The position numbers were made by a program, and so were the translations under genes. DNA of 64,000 nt. Source: JAAYYY01 sp964579295 (GTDB lineage Bacteria; Chloroflexota; Anaerolineae; Promineifilales; Promineifilaceae). Below the pieces are notes generated by a model. It did not search any database, was not told the origin of the DNA, and saw nothing but the letters and a program-made list of their open reading frames with translations. Position 1 is the first letter of the stretch, and every line of letters begins with the position of its first letter. This document shows, one piece after another, positions 32,655 to 41,133 of this stretch. The stretch spans positions 186,001-250,000 of the forward strand of contig CAZOGK010000001.1 of assembly GCA_964579295.1 (NCBI GenBank). Direction: 5' to 3'.

Positions 32655-32691
32655 GGAATGTGGGTTCACACAGATTCCGGCTATTGTAGCA
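32655..32691 (-). promoter_or_regulatory. extended -10 promoter and dyad of the ATP-grasp operon
   Basis: On the minus strand TGCTACAAT (32691-32683) is an extended -10 with no good -35. Around the predicted start (about 32676) lies a 24-nt imperfect inverted repeat, 32655-32678, with GGAAT and ATTCC ends and 9 of 12 pairs matching. This looks like an operator placed over the transcription start. The rest of the 32555-32864 gap holds the prfA promoter and no further gene. Confidence 0.55.
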
Positions 32692-32750
32692 GCTAGACGC
32701 CAATCCGACTATGAGATAGTTTGCGATCGGCTGCTTCCGGGTAGGGCAAT

Positions 32751-32780
32751 TTGACGCCCCTCGCCCCCCGGCTCTATAAT
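32751..32780 (+). promoter_or_regulatory. prfA promoter
   Basis: TTGACG (32751-32756) and TATAAT (32775-32780) are 18 nt apart. A start near 32787 would give a leader of about 80 nt. Confidence 0.75.
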
Positions 32781-32864
32781 CACTGGTGCACAAAGATGGT
32801 ACACAATGGAGTCTGCCGCCGGCCCCCTGCCCTCGCCGGCCTGGGCATACCTGACAGAAGTAGT

Positions 32865-33932
32865 ATGTACGATAAGATAGCAAAAGTAGTGCAGCGCTAC
32901 GAGGAAATCGAGGCGCGACTGGCCGACCCTGAGGTGCTGTCGGACCATATACAACTGCGGGAGCTGGCCCAAGAACGGTCGGATTTGCAGCCGCTGGTCG
33001 AGAGCTACCGCGAATACCAGGGGCTGCAGCAGGAGCTGGCCGGCGCGCGCGAGCTGCTGGCTACCAGTGACGATGCGGAGATGGCGGCGCTGGCCGAGGA
33101 CGAGATTGCAGAGCTGGAGGCGACCATCGAGCGCCTGGAAGCGCGGCTGCGCGAGCTGCTGGTGCCGCGCGACCCGCGCGACGACAAGAATGTCTACATC
33201 GAGATTCGCGCCGGCGCCGGCGGCGACGAAGCAGCCATTTTTGCCGCCGACCTGCTGCGCATGTATACGCGCTATGCGGAAGCCCAGAGCTGGCGCACGG
33301 AGATCGTCGGCGCCAGCGAGATTGGCGTAGGCGGCTTTAAAGAAGTGGTGCTCAGCGTCAAAGGGCGCGGCGCTTACTCTCGCTTCAAGTTCGAGAGCGG
33401 CGTCCACCGTGTGCAGCGGGTCCCCGTAACCGAGTCGCAGGGGCGCATCCACACCAGCACGGCTACCGTGGCCGTCATGCCCGAAGTAGAAGATGTCGAG
33501 GTCAACCTGGACCCGAATGACCTGGAGATCACCAGCACCTTCTCGTCGGGGCCGGGCGGGCAGCACATGCAGAAGAACGCCACGGCCATTCGCATCGTGC
33601 ACAAGCCGACGGGCATGAGTGTCAACGTGCAGAGCGAGCGCAGCCAGGTGCAAAATAAGCGCGTCGCCCTCAGTATCCTTCAGGGACGGCTGCAGGAGAT
33701 AGAAGAAGCAAAGCAGCACGCTGCCGAGGCCGCCGACCGCAAATCGCAAATTGGCACCGGCGACCGCAGCGAGAAGATTCGCACCTACAACTACCCGCAG
33801 AGCCGCGTGACCGACCACCGCATCGGCTTATCCAGCTACAACCTGCAAGCCGTCATCGACGGCGACCTGGACGAGTTCATCGAGCAGCTCACCGTCGCCG
33901 ACCAGGCCGAGAAGCTGGCAGCCGTCGCCTGA
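32865..33932 (+). CDS. prfA: peptide chain release factor 1
   Basis: A 355-residue RF1 that ends translation at UAG and UAA. The start is MYDKIAKVVQRYEEIEARL. The codon-reading region is QRVPVTESQGRIHTSTATVA, and the catalytic loop is SSGPGGQHMQKNATAIRI, with the GGQ whose Gln is methylated by PrmC. Residues around GGQ (P before, M-Q-K-N after) differ slightly from the usual G-A-G-G-Q-H-V-N. ATG 32865 is clear; the longer frame upstream begins inside the promoter. PrmC is not next to it here. It is followed 30 nt later by a MaoC-type gene. Confidence 0.96.
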   Translation: MYDKIAKVVQRYEEIEARLADPEVLSDHIQLRELAQERSDLQPLVESYREYQGLQQELAGARELLATSDDAEMAALAEDEIAELEATIERLEARLRELLVPRDPRDDKNVYIEIRAGAGGDEAAIFAADLLRMYTRYAEAQSWRTEIVGASEIGVGGFKEVVLSVKGRGAYSRFKFESGVHRVQRVPVTESQGRIHTSTATVAVMPEVEDVEVNLDPNDLEITSTFSSGPGGQHMQKNATAIRIVHKPTGMSVNVQSERSQVQNKRVALSILQGRLQEIEEAKQHAAEAADRKSQIGTGDRSEKIRTYNYPQSRVTDHRIGLSSYNLQAVIDGDLDEFIEQLTVADQAEKLAAVA

Positions 33933-33962
33933 CACAGAACAACCCACTGTCCAGGAGATATG

Positions 33963-34427
33963 ATGACTGCATCCTACCAGCCCCGAGGCCGCTACTTTGA
34001 AGAATTCGCCGCCGGCCAACAGGTGGTGACGGCGGGCCGCACTGTGACCGAAGGCGACGTTGTCCACTTTGCCGGCATCTCCGGCGACTTCAACCAGATC
34101 CACACGGACGCGGCCTACGCCGCCGAAACGCTGTTTGGTCAGCGCGTCGCCCACGGGCTGCTGGTGCTGTCAATTGCCACCGGCCTGGCTGTGCAGACGG
34201 GCATGATTGAGGGCACTGTGCTGGCCTTTCGTGAGGTGGAATGGAAGTTCAGCCGCCCGGTCATGATTGGCGACACGGTGCACGCCGTCATCGACATTGA
34301 AGAGACCAAAGCCCTACCGCGGCTGGGCGGCGGCAGCGTGCGCATGAAAGTAGCAGTACTCAACCAGCGCGGCGAGACAGTCAACCGCGGCCATTGGGAC
34401 ATGCTGGTGCAGAGCAGGCCGTCGTGA
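33963..34427 (+). CDS. MaoC-type hotdog dehydratase
   Basis: A 154-residue hotdog-fold protein with the MaoC signature HFAGISGDFNQIHTDAAYAA, whose Asp and His hydrate enoyl-CoA. It begins RYFEEFAAGQQVVTAGRTVT. Two in-frame ATGs lie at 33960 and 33963; AGGAG (33953-33957) suits the second. Likely reaction: (R)-specific hydration of enoyl-CoA. The family has other members, so the substrate is uncertain. It probably shares the prfA transcript. Confidence 0.88.
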   Translation: MTASYQPRGRYFEEFAAGQQVVTAGRTVTEGDVVHFAGISGDFNQIHTDAAYAAETLFGQRVAHGLLVLSIATGLAVQTGMIEGTVLAFREVEWKFSRPVMIGDTVHAVIDIEETKALPRLGGGSVRMKVAVLNQRGETVNRGHWDMLVQSRPS

Positions 34428-34466
34428 GCGGGGAACTAATCTGCGGCCGCCGGCGTCGATAGGATC

Positions 34467-37400
34467 ATGACGGACGATCCCGAACTGCGGCCTGCCAGCA
34501 GCCCGGAGCCGGAAGACGAGGAGCCGGCGCCGCAGGACGCTCCCACCCATCCGCCAGCAACCCCTGACGAGCCCAACGAGGCGGCTGACGCCCGGCAAGG
34601 CGAGCCGGAAGAGGAGGAGGCGCAGCCTGGTCTGGGCAGCGGCACGATTTCGCTTCTCGACCTGATGGCTGAGGACGCGGAGGCGCGCGCGGGCCGGCCG
34701 CGCCCGGCGCCGCCGGCCGGCGACGAAGACGCTACGCCCACTGCGATGCCCATTCCCACGGACAGGCCGCGCCCGCTGCGCGCCCCACCGCTGCCGCCCA
34801 TCTCCCAGGACAAGACGCTGCCGGCGCGCCCGCCAGAGCTGGACGAAAACGCGACGCGGGTCGATCCTGGTCTCGCCTTTCCCGGTAGCACCGACCCCCG
34901 CTTTGCCCGGCGTCCGCCGCCGCCGCGCCGGGGACGGCCCACGCCGGAGAGACAGACGGCGCGCCACCAGCTGCCTACCCAGGCGCCGCTGCGCGCGCCG
35001 GCACGCCGCCCCGCGCCCCCGCCGCCGCGCGTCACGCCGGCCCGCAACGCGCACCCGGCCGCGACGCCGCCGGCGAGCAACCGCCGCAGCGGCGCCTGTT
35101 TCCTACGGCTCGTGCTGCTGGGTCTGCTGGCGCTGGTGGTCGGGGTTGCGCTGGCCGGCGTGGCGGCCGTGCTCGGCTACACGGTTATTGCCAGGGACTT
35201 GCCAGCCGTCGAGGAGCTGGAGCGCCGGGTCAGCACCTTCGAGACAGCGCTCATTTTTGATCGCGAAGGCAACCAGCTCTATTCGCTCTCCGATCCCAAT
35301 ACGGGCAGCCGGAGCTACGTGACGCTGGACGAGATTTCGCCGCACCTGATCAACGCGACCATCGCCACCGAAGATTCGCGCTTTTACTCCAACCCTGGCT
35401 TTGACCCGATTGGCATCGCGCGAGCCATCACGCAGGCCGCCCTGGAGCGGGAGATCGTCTCCGGCGCCAGCACCATTACCCAGCAGCTCGTGCGCGCCTC
35501 GCTCCTGGACGAAGAAGAGCGGACGGAGATTACTTTCCGCCGTAAGGTGCGCGAGATCATCCTGGCCGAGGAGCTGACGCGCAAGGTCGGCAAAGACAAG
35601 GTCCTGGAGCTTTATCTCAACGAGATCTTCTACGGCAATTATGCCTACGGCATCGAGGCGGCCTCGCGCACCTACTTCGGCAAGCCGGCGCTGGAGCTAG
35701 AGCTGCACGAGGCGTCGCTCCTCGCCGGTCTACCGCAGGCGCCGGCGCAGTGGGATCCGTATACGGCGCCAGAGCTGGCCCTGGGCCGGCAGTCGCAGGT
35801 GCTAGGGCTGATGGCCCAGGAAGGCTACATTACCGCGGCGGAGGCGGAGCAGGCCATGGCCCTCGCGGCGGAGGTGGTGCGCAACCTACGGCCACCGGAA
35901 CGCCGGATCGAGCACCCGCACTTCGTCTTCACCATGCTGCAGCAGCTGGAAGAGCTGCTCGGCGCGCAGTCGCTCTATGCCGGCGGCCTGCGCGTCTACA
36001 CGACGCTCGACCCTGGCATCCAGCAAATCGCCCTTGCCGCGGTCAGTGAGCACCGCGACTTGATCCACAGCGCGGGCGCCAACAACGCCGCGCTCGTCGC
36101 CATTCGCCCCGAGAGCGGCGAGGTGCTGGCCCTCGTCGGCAGCCTCGACTACCGCGACGAGGCGATACGCGGGCAGGTGAATATGGCCCTGGCGCCGCGC
36201 CAGCCCGGCTCGAGCCTCAAGCCGCTGGTCTATGCGGCGGCAATGGCCCAGGGCTGGACGCCGGCGACGCTCATCTGGGACGTGGAGACCGCGTTCCCGG
36301 ACGGCGCGAACCCGCCCTACGTGCCCAAGAACTTCGACGACCAGTTTCACGGGCCGGTCCGGCTCCGCCCGGCGCTGGGCAACTCCTACAATATTCCCGC
36401 TGTCAAAGCGCTGGAGTACGTGGGCGTCTGCAATTTCCTCCAGTTCCTGCCGCGAGTGGGCATTGAGCTTGTAGACGAGGGCTGCCAGACGGGCGGCGCG
36501 CCGCGCGACTATGGCCTGGCTCTGGCTCTAGGCGGCGGTGAAATCAGCCCCTTGCGGCTGACCGCTGCCTTCGCGGCGCTGGCGAATGAAGGCCACTATG
36601 TCGCCCCCTCCACGATTCTGCGCATCGAGAATCGCAGCGGCGAGCTGCTCTTTGAGCACACGCCGCCCGCACGAGCTATACCGGCCGAGCGCGCCATTTT
36701 GCCCGCCCACGCCTTCTTGCTGGCGCACATCCTCGCGGACGACGCGGCGCGGCAGGAAGAGTTCGGCCTGAACAGCGCGCTCGTCATTCCCGGTCACCAG
36801 GTAGCCGCCAAGACAGGCACTTCCGGCACGACGCGCTTTGACGTGCGCGATGGCTGGACGCTCGGCTTCACGCCGCAGATTGCCGCCGGCGTCTGGGTGG
36901 GCAATACTGATCCCCAGCCGGTAGGCGAGGGGATGTCCGGCTACCGTATGGCCTCGCCGATCTGGAACACCTTCATGACGCGCTACCTGGCCGACCAGCC
37001 GGCATTGAGCTTTGTCCAACCGAACAGCGTCATCCCCATGGAAATCTGTGCCACCTCCGGCGCCCGGCCGGGGCCAGACTGCGAGCGCCGCATCACAGAA
37101 TATTTCGCCATCGATCAGGCGCCGCCGCCGGCCGAAGAGGACTTTATCCAGCGTATTCCCATTGACCTGTGGACAGGGGTGCGGGCCAACGACTTCTGCA
37201 ATGAAGCGGTTTACGAGGCCGGCTTTGTCAATCTGCGTGTCAGTGGGCGTGACGACGTGGTGCCGCGCGAGCTGCGCGACGCCCGCGCCTGGGTGGAGGA
37301 AACGGCGGCCGGGCGCGCCTGGGCGGAAGCGCTTTCTGTGCCGGTGCCGCTGCGCTTGCCGCCGGCCGACGAATGTACGCCGGCGACCGAGCGGCCGGTG

Positions 37401-37910
37401 GCGACCATCACCCATCCGGTAGCCGGCAGCCTGCTGCTGGGCGACGTGCCCATCTTTGGCAGCGCCCTGGCGCCTAACTTTGCCGGTTACATTCTCGACT
37501 TTGGCTTCAGCCATAATCCCGGCGGCTGGGCGCCCGCCGACGATCCGCGCGCCGCGCCGGTCAACAACGCGCAGCTGGGTATCTGGCAGACAGAGCGGAC
37601 CAGCTATACCGGCCCCATCACGCTCCGCCTCACGGTCTTTGGTCCGGACAATCCGTACACGGAGGGCGAAGACCGGGTGACAGCCGAGGCGCGCGTCTTG
37701 CTGGAGCTGCAGCAGCCGACGGCGACACCCACGCCGACCAGCACGGCCACCGCAACCGCCACGGCGACGGCGACGCCGACTACCACAGGGACGCCCACCA
37801 TGACGCCGACGATTACTCTGACGCCCACCGAGGCGGCCACGGCGACGGCGACGCCTGAGCCGACCGCTACCGAGACGCCAACCGCTACCTCGGAGTCGCC
37901 AAACCCTTGA
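34467..37910 (+). CDS. class A penicillin-binding protein (PBP1A-like)
   Basis: A 1147-residue bifunctional wall synthase, longer than the usual 700-850. The first about 205 residues are a Pro/Glu-rich cytoplasmic tail, followed by a membrane helix (about 210-236: LRLVLLGLLALVVGVALAGV). The glycosyltransferase GT51 domain is at about 285-460: ATEDSRFYSNPGFDPIGIAR and GASTITQQLVRASLL, where the catalytic-motif His is replaced by Asn (SNPGFD). The transpeptidase domain has SSLKPLVYAAA (Ser about 581), SYN at 639-641 (GNSYNIPAVKAL), and KTGTSGTTRFD (Lys about 782). The C-terminus ends in a low-complexity Thr/Pro/Ala run (TATATATATPTTTG). It overlaps the following CocE-type gene region by at most a few bases. 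Confidence 0.93.
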   Translation: MTDDPELRPASSPEPEDEEPAPQDAPTHPPATPDEPNEAADARQGEPEEEEAQPGLGSGTISLLDLMAEDAEARAGRPRPAPPAGDEDATPTAMPIPTDRPRPLRAPPLPPISQDKTLPARPPELDENATRVDPGLAFPGSTDPRFARRPPPPRRGRPTPERQTARHQLPTQAPLRAPARRPAPPPPRVTPARNAHPAATPPASNRRSGACFLRLVLLGLLALVVGVALAGVAAVLGYTVIARDLPAVEELERRVSTFETALIFDREGNQLYSLSDPNTGSRSYVTLDEISPHLINATIATEDSRFYSNPGFDPIGIARAITQAALEREIVSGASTITQQLVRASLLDEEERTEITFRRKVREIILAEELTRKVGKDKVLELYLNEIFYGNYAYGIEAASRTYFGKPALELELHEASLLAGLPQAPAQWDPYTAPELALGRQSQVLGLMAQEGYITAAEAEQAMALAAEVVRNLRPPERRIEHPHFVFTMLQQLEELLGAQSLYAGGLRVYTTLDPGIQQIALAAVSEHRDLIHSAGANNAALVAIRPESGEVLALVGSLDYRDEAIRGQVNMALAPRQPGSSLKPLVYAAAMAQGWTPATLIWDVETAFPDGANPPYVPKNFDDQFHGPVRLRPALGNSYNIPAVKALEYVGVCNFLQFLPRVGIELVDEGCQTGGAPRDYGLALALGGGEISPLRLTAAFAALANEGHYVAPSTILRIENRSGELLFEHTPPARAIPAERAILPAHAFLLAHILADDAARQEEFGLNSALVIPGHQVAAKTGTSGTTRFDVRDGWTLGFTPQIAAGVWVGNTDPQPVGEGMSGYRMASPIWNTFMTRYLADQPALSFVQPNSVIPMEICATSGARPGPDCERRITEYFAIDQAPPPAEEDFIQRIPIDLWTGVRANDFCNEAVYEAGFVNLRVSGRDDVVPRELRDARAWVEETAAGRAWAEALSVPVPLRLPPADECTPATERPVATITHPVAGSLLLGDVPIFGSALAPNFAGYILDFGFSHNPGGWAPADDPRAAPVNNAQLGIWQTERTSYTGPITLRLTVFGPDNPYTEGEDRVTAEARVLLELQQPTATPTPTSTATATATATATPTTTGTPTMTPTITLTPTEAATATATPEPTATETPTATSESPNP

Positions 37911-37912
37911 CG

Positions 37913-39637
37913 ATGAAACGACGCGATTATCTTGCCGCTGGTATGGCGCTGGGCGCCGCCACTGCTCTCTGGTCACGGCGCGATGCGCTGCTGGCCCGCG
38001 CTATGCACGCGCCCGCTCCCCAGCACGCTATCACGATCCGGCGTGGCCTGAGCATCCCGATGAGTGACGGAATCCGTCTCGTCGCCGACCATTACGCGCC
38101 GCGCAGCGAGGGCCGCTTCCCGACCATTCTCATCCGCACGCCCTATGGCCGGCAGTGGATGCCCCACCTCTACGCGCGGCTTTTTGCCCAGCGCGGCTAC
38201 CACGTCATCGTCCAGGATGTTCGCGGCCGCTTCGCTTCGCAGGGCGAGTTCGTACCGTTTATCTCCGAAGCCGACGACGGCCGGGATACGGTGCGCTGGC
38301 TGCAGCGCCAGCCCTGGTTCAACGGCCGCCTGGGGACATGGGGGCAGAGCTATCTGGGCTACGTCCAGTGGGCGCTGGCGGCCTCCCACCCTGGGCTGGT
38401 GCAGGCGATGATGCCCGTCATCGCCTCCTCGCGCGGCGCTTACACGGGAGAGAGCTTCGGCGTGCCCTGGCTGGAGCTGTCGGTGCGCTGGATGGTCGTG
38501 CTGGAAGCGCTCGATCACTTTCCGGGCGGCAACGCTTCCCTTTCACCCTGGCACGCCCTGCCGCGCATGCTGCCCCTGACGCAAAGCCGCCTCCTCGACG
38601 AAGCCTTTCGCGCCCTGCCCGTGAGCGAGGCCGACCTCTACGCGGTTGGGTCAGAAGTGCCCCACTTCCGCAATGTGGTCAATGGCTCGCTCCCTGTAGA
38701 GTTTGACCAGGCCGACATGCAGCGGCAGCTCGCGCGGGTCGAAGCAGCCGCCCACCTTGTCGGCGGCTGGTACGATTTTATGCTACCCGACCAGCTAGAG
38801 GACTATGCGCGGCTGCGCGACGCCGGACGCCGGCCCTACCTGACCATCGGCCCCTGGACCCATCTGGACAGGGGCAGCGGGCGGCTGAGCCTGCGCGCGG
38901 GCCTGGCCTGGTTTGACGCCCATCTGAAGGGCGAAGACGAGCGGCTGCGCTCGGCGCCGGTGCAGCTCTATCTGCTGGAGGCGGACGAATGGCTGGAATT
39001 CGACGTCTGGCCGCCCCCTGCGACAACTGTCTCACTCTTTGCAGGCGCCGGCGGCGCCCTCAGCCGCGGCGCGCCCGACGAGCGTCTTGCCTTCACCCGC
39101 TTCTGCTACGATCCGGCTGACCCAACTCCGGCCTGGGCGGGCCCGCGCTTCTATGCACCGGCCGGCCGGCGCGATAACCGGTCGCTGGAAGAACGCGACG
39201 ACGTGCTTATCTTCACCGGCGAGGCGCTGGCAAGCGACCTCGACGTCGTGGGGCCCGTCTCGGCCGAGCTTTACGTGGCTGCTGAAGGGGGTCATGGGGA
39301 TTTCTTTGCCCGCCTCTGTGACGTAACGCCAGATGGCGTGTCGCTGAACGTGTGTGATGGCATCTTCCGCCTGGCGCCGAGCAAGGGGGAACGGCAAGAG
39401 GATGGCAGCGTGCGTATCGTCGTGGACATGACCGGCACGGCCTATCGCTTCCGGCGCGGCCACCGCCTGCGGCTGCAGCTATCCGGCGGCGCCTTCCCCC
39501 GCTTTGCGCGCAACCTGGGCGAACAGGAAGTGGCTGCGGCGGCGTCGCCCATCCTGCGCCCGCGCCTGCAGAGCATCTACCATGACGCCGCCCACCCTTC
39601 GGCGCTTCACCTGCCCGTTGTCGAGGGCCCCGCTTGA
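37913..39637 (+). CDS. CocE/NonD-type alpha/beta hydrolase
   Basis: A 574-residue hydrolase of the X-Pro dipeptidyl-peptidase S15 / cocaine esterase type. The first 25 residues (MKRRDYLAAGMALGAATALW) resemble a twin-arginine-like or anchor signal (KRR plus hydrophobic stretch), so it may be exported. The catalytic Ser is in LGTWGQSYLGYVQWAL (about 146), Asp and His follow further on (LPDQLEDYARL and GPWTHLDRG), and the C-terminal beta-sandwich carries LVIFTGEALASDLDVVGPV-like sequence. ATG 37913 is chosen; TTG 37907 is an alternative. The substrate is unknown. A hairpin follows, convergent with the CBS-ACT gene. Confidence 0.87.
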   Translation: MKRRDYLAAGMALGAATALWSRRDALLARAMHAPAPQHAITIRRGLSIPMSDGIRLVADHYAPRSEGRFPTILIRTPYGRQWMPHLYARLFAQRGYHVIVQDVRGRFASQGEFVPFISEADDGRDTVRWLQRQPWFNGRLGTWGQSYLGYVQWALAASHPGLVQAMMPVIASSRGAYTGESFGVPWLELSVRWMVVLEALDHFPGGNASLSPWHALPRMLPLTQSRLLDEAFRALPVSEADLYAVGSEVPHFRNVVNGSLPVEFDQADMQRQLARVEAAAHLVGGWYDFMLPDQLEDYARLRDAGRRPYLTIGPWTHLDRGSGRLSLRAGLAWFDAHLKGEDERLRSAPVQLYLLEADEWLEFDVWPPPATTVSLFAGAGGALSRGAPDERLAFTRFCYDPADPTPAWAGPRFYAPAGRRDNRSLEERDDVLIFTGEALASDLDVVGPVSAELYVAAEGGHGDFFARLCDVTPDGVSLNVCDGIFRLAPSKGERQEDGSVRIVVDMTGTAYRFRRGHRLRLQLSGGAFPRFARNLGEQEVAAAASPILRPRLQSIYHDAAHPSALHLPVVEGPA

Positions 39638-39663
39638 CCCGTTCTGTCGCCTGCCAATAATAA

Positions 39664-39706
39664 GGTTGCCAGCATCCGGGCTTTTCACGGCGGATGGCTG
39701 GCAACC
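39664..39706. terminator. hairpin between convergent genes
   Basis: GGTTGCCAGCATCCG (39664-39678) and CGGATGGCTGGCAACC (39691-39706) form a stem of 15 pairs with one bulged G. On the minus strand TTATTATT follows; on the plus strand there is no T run. Confidence 0.65.
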
Positions 39707-39740
39707 CTCCAAGTATAGCGCTGGCCGCCTGCGCGCTCCG

Positions 39741-40385
39741 TTAATCCCCAGAGCGAATGTCGCTGATGGTCTCCACCATCGGCTCCAGCTTCTGCTGCAG
39801 CGCGGCCTCGTCCACGCCTCTCACCTTAAATGTCACCGTGCGTGTCTCTGTGTCGTCGCCGGAGTACTGGCCGAAGCTGATGAAACTACCCCCGGCTGTG
39901 GCGACAGCCTGAGTGAGGGCCGCCAGCTCGCCGGGCCGGTCGGGGATGACCGCCGTTATGCGCACGCCACGTTCCCGCGCTCCCATGAACTCGACCAGGA
40001 TCTTAAACAGGTCGGTCTCGGTGATCAGGCCTACGACCTTGCCGGCGCGCAGGACCGGCAGGCCGCCGATCTTGTTGTCGATCATGATGCACGCCGCGTC
40101 TTCGATGGGGGTATCCTCTTCGACGGCAAACACCTCTTTGGTCATCACGTCGGCCACCTTAATCTTGCTGACGAGGTAGTTCAGCTCCCAGACGCTTAAG
40201 GTGGTGGCGTCTGACGGAGCGGCGTTCAGCAGATCCTTGTCGGAAACGATGCCCACCATCTTGCCTTCTTTGATGATCGGCAGCCGCCGGATATGTTCGC
40301 GCTGCATCAAGTTGAGGGCATCGAGAATGGGCACGTCCGGAGACACGGAAATGACAGGCTTTGACATTCGTTCCTTGACGAGCAT
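39741..40385 (-). CDS. CBS-pair and ACT domain protein
   Basis: A 214-residue protein with two CBS motifs (about 1-57 and 77-133: MSKPVISVSPDVPILDALNL and VMTKEVFAVEEDTPIEDAA) and a C-terminal ACT domain (about 140-210: ITAVIPDRPGELAALTQAVA). CBS pairs bind adenine nucleotides; ACT domains usually bind amino acids. AAAAAGGAG precedes the ATG. It follows livF by 25 nt in the branched-chain amino acid transporter operon, so it may sense the imported amino acids or energy state. This job is inferred from position, not shown. Confidence 0.85.
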   Translation of the reverse strand: MLVKERMSKPVISVSPDVPILDALNLMQREHIRRLPIIKEGKMVGIVSDKDLLNAAPSDATTLSVWELNYLVSKIKVADVMTKEVFAVEEDTPIEDAACIMIDNKIGGLPVLRAGKVVGLITETDLFKILVEFMGARERGVRITAVIPDRPGELAALTQAVATAGGSFISFGQYSGDDTETRTVTFKVRGVDEAALQQKLEPMVETISDIRSGD

Positions 40386-40410
40386 GACAGTCTCCTTTTT
40401 ACAATGTCAA

Positions 40411-41121
40411 CTAAAGGCCGAGATAAGCAGAGCGCACATGGTCGTCGCGCGCCACCTCTCGTCCGGACCCCTCTAATTCTACCCGTCCTTGCGCCAGAAC
40501 GTAAGCGTAATCGCTGATTGCCATGGCCAATTGCACGTTTTGCTCCACTAATAACATCGTTAGCCCGTCGGCTTTCAGCTCTTTCAGGCTCTGGAAGAGG
40601 CCGATGACGAGCACAGGAGCGAGGCCAAGCGATAGTTCGTCGATCATCAACACGACCGGGTCGGCCATGATCCCCCTGCCGACGGCGCACATCTGCTGTT
40701 CGCCGCCGCTGAGCGTGCCGGCCTTTTGATGCCGCCGTTCCGCCAGCCGCGGAAACATGGCGTAGATCCGTTCCATGTTGCGCCCCATATTGGCTTTGGC
40801 CCGGCGCGGCGACGCGCCCATCTCCAGATTTTCCTCGACGGTCATGTCCGTGAAGAGCTGCCGCCCCTCGGGCACGAGGACCAGGCCCAGCTCAGCTTTG
40901 GCGTAGGCTGGTAGCTGGCTCACATTCTGACCATTAAACCAGATGGACCCTTCCCAGGGCTTGAGGAGACCCATGACGGTGCGCAGGATGGTGGTTTTGC
41001 CGGAGCCGTTGGCGCCGACGAGGCTCGTCAGTTGCCCATCCTGCAGCGCAAGATCGACACCCCAGAGGATCTGTACTTCGCCATAGCCAGAAGCGACGCT
41101 GCGAATCTCAAGTAACGACAT
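40411..41121 (-). CDS. livF: branched-chain amino acid ABC transporter ATPase LivF
   Basis: A 236-residue ATPase: Walker A VGANGSGKTTILRTVMGLL, signature LSGGEQQMCAVGRGIM, Walker B VLMIDELSLGLAP. It powers uptake of leucine, isoleucine or valine (or related amides) with LivG. The start lies 12 nt after livG. The ligand class follows from the five-gene Liv set, not from this gene. Confidence 0.95.
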   Translation of the reverse strand: MSLLEIRSVASGYGEVQILWGVDLALQDGQLTSLVGANGSGKTTILRTVMGLLKPWEGSIWFNGQNVSQLPAYAKAELGLVLVPEGRQLFTDMTVEENLEMGASPRRAKANMGRNMERIYAMFPRLAERRHQKAGTLSGGEQQMCAVGRGIMADPVVLMIDELSLGLAPVLVIGLFQSLKELKADGLTMLLVEQNVQLAMAISDYAYVLAQGRVELEGSGREVARDDHVRSAYLGL

Positions 41122-41133
41122 GGTGCACTCTCC

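Noticed and set aside
32709..33818. A 369-codon minus-strand frame opposite prfA
   Set aside because: The opposite strand is an unmistakable RF1.
37700..37900. GC-rich tandem repeat near the PBP1A stop
   Set aside because: It encodes the Thr/Pro/Ala tail in frame; ordinary low-complexity coding sequence, not a separate element.
36528..37976. A 482-codon minus-strand frame opposite PBP1A
   Set aside because: Antisense to the transpeptidase domain; composition typical of a GC-driven shadow.
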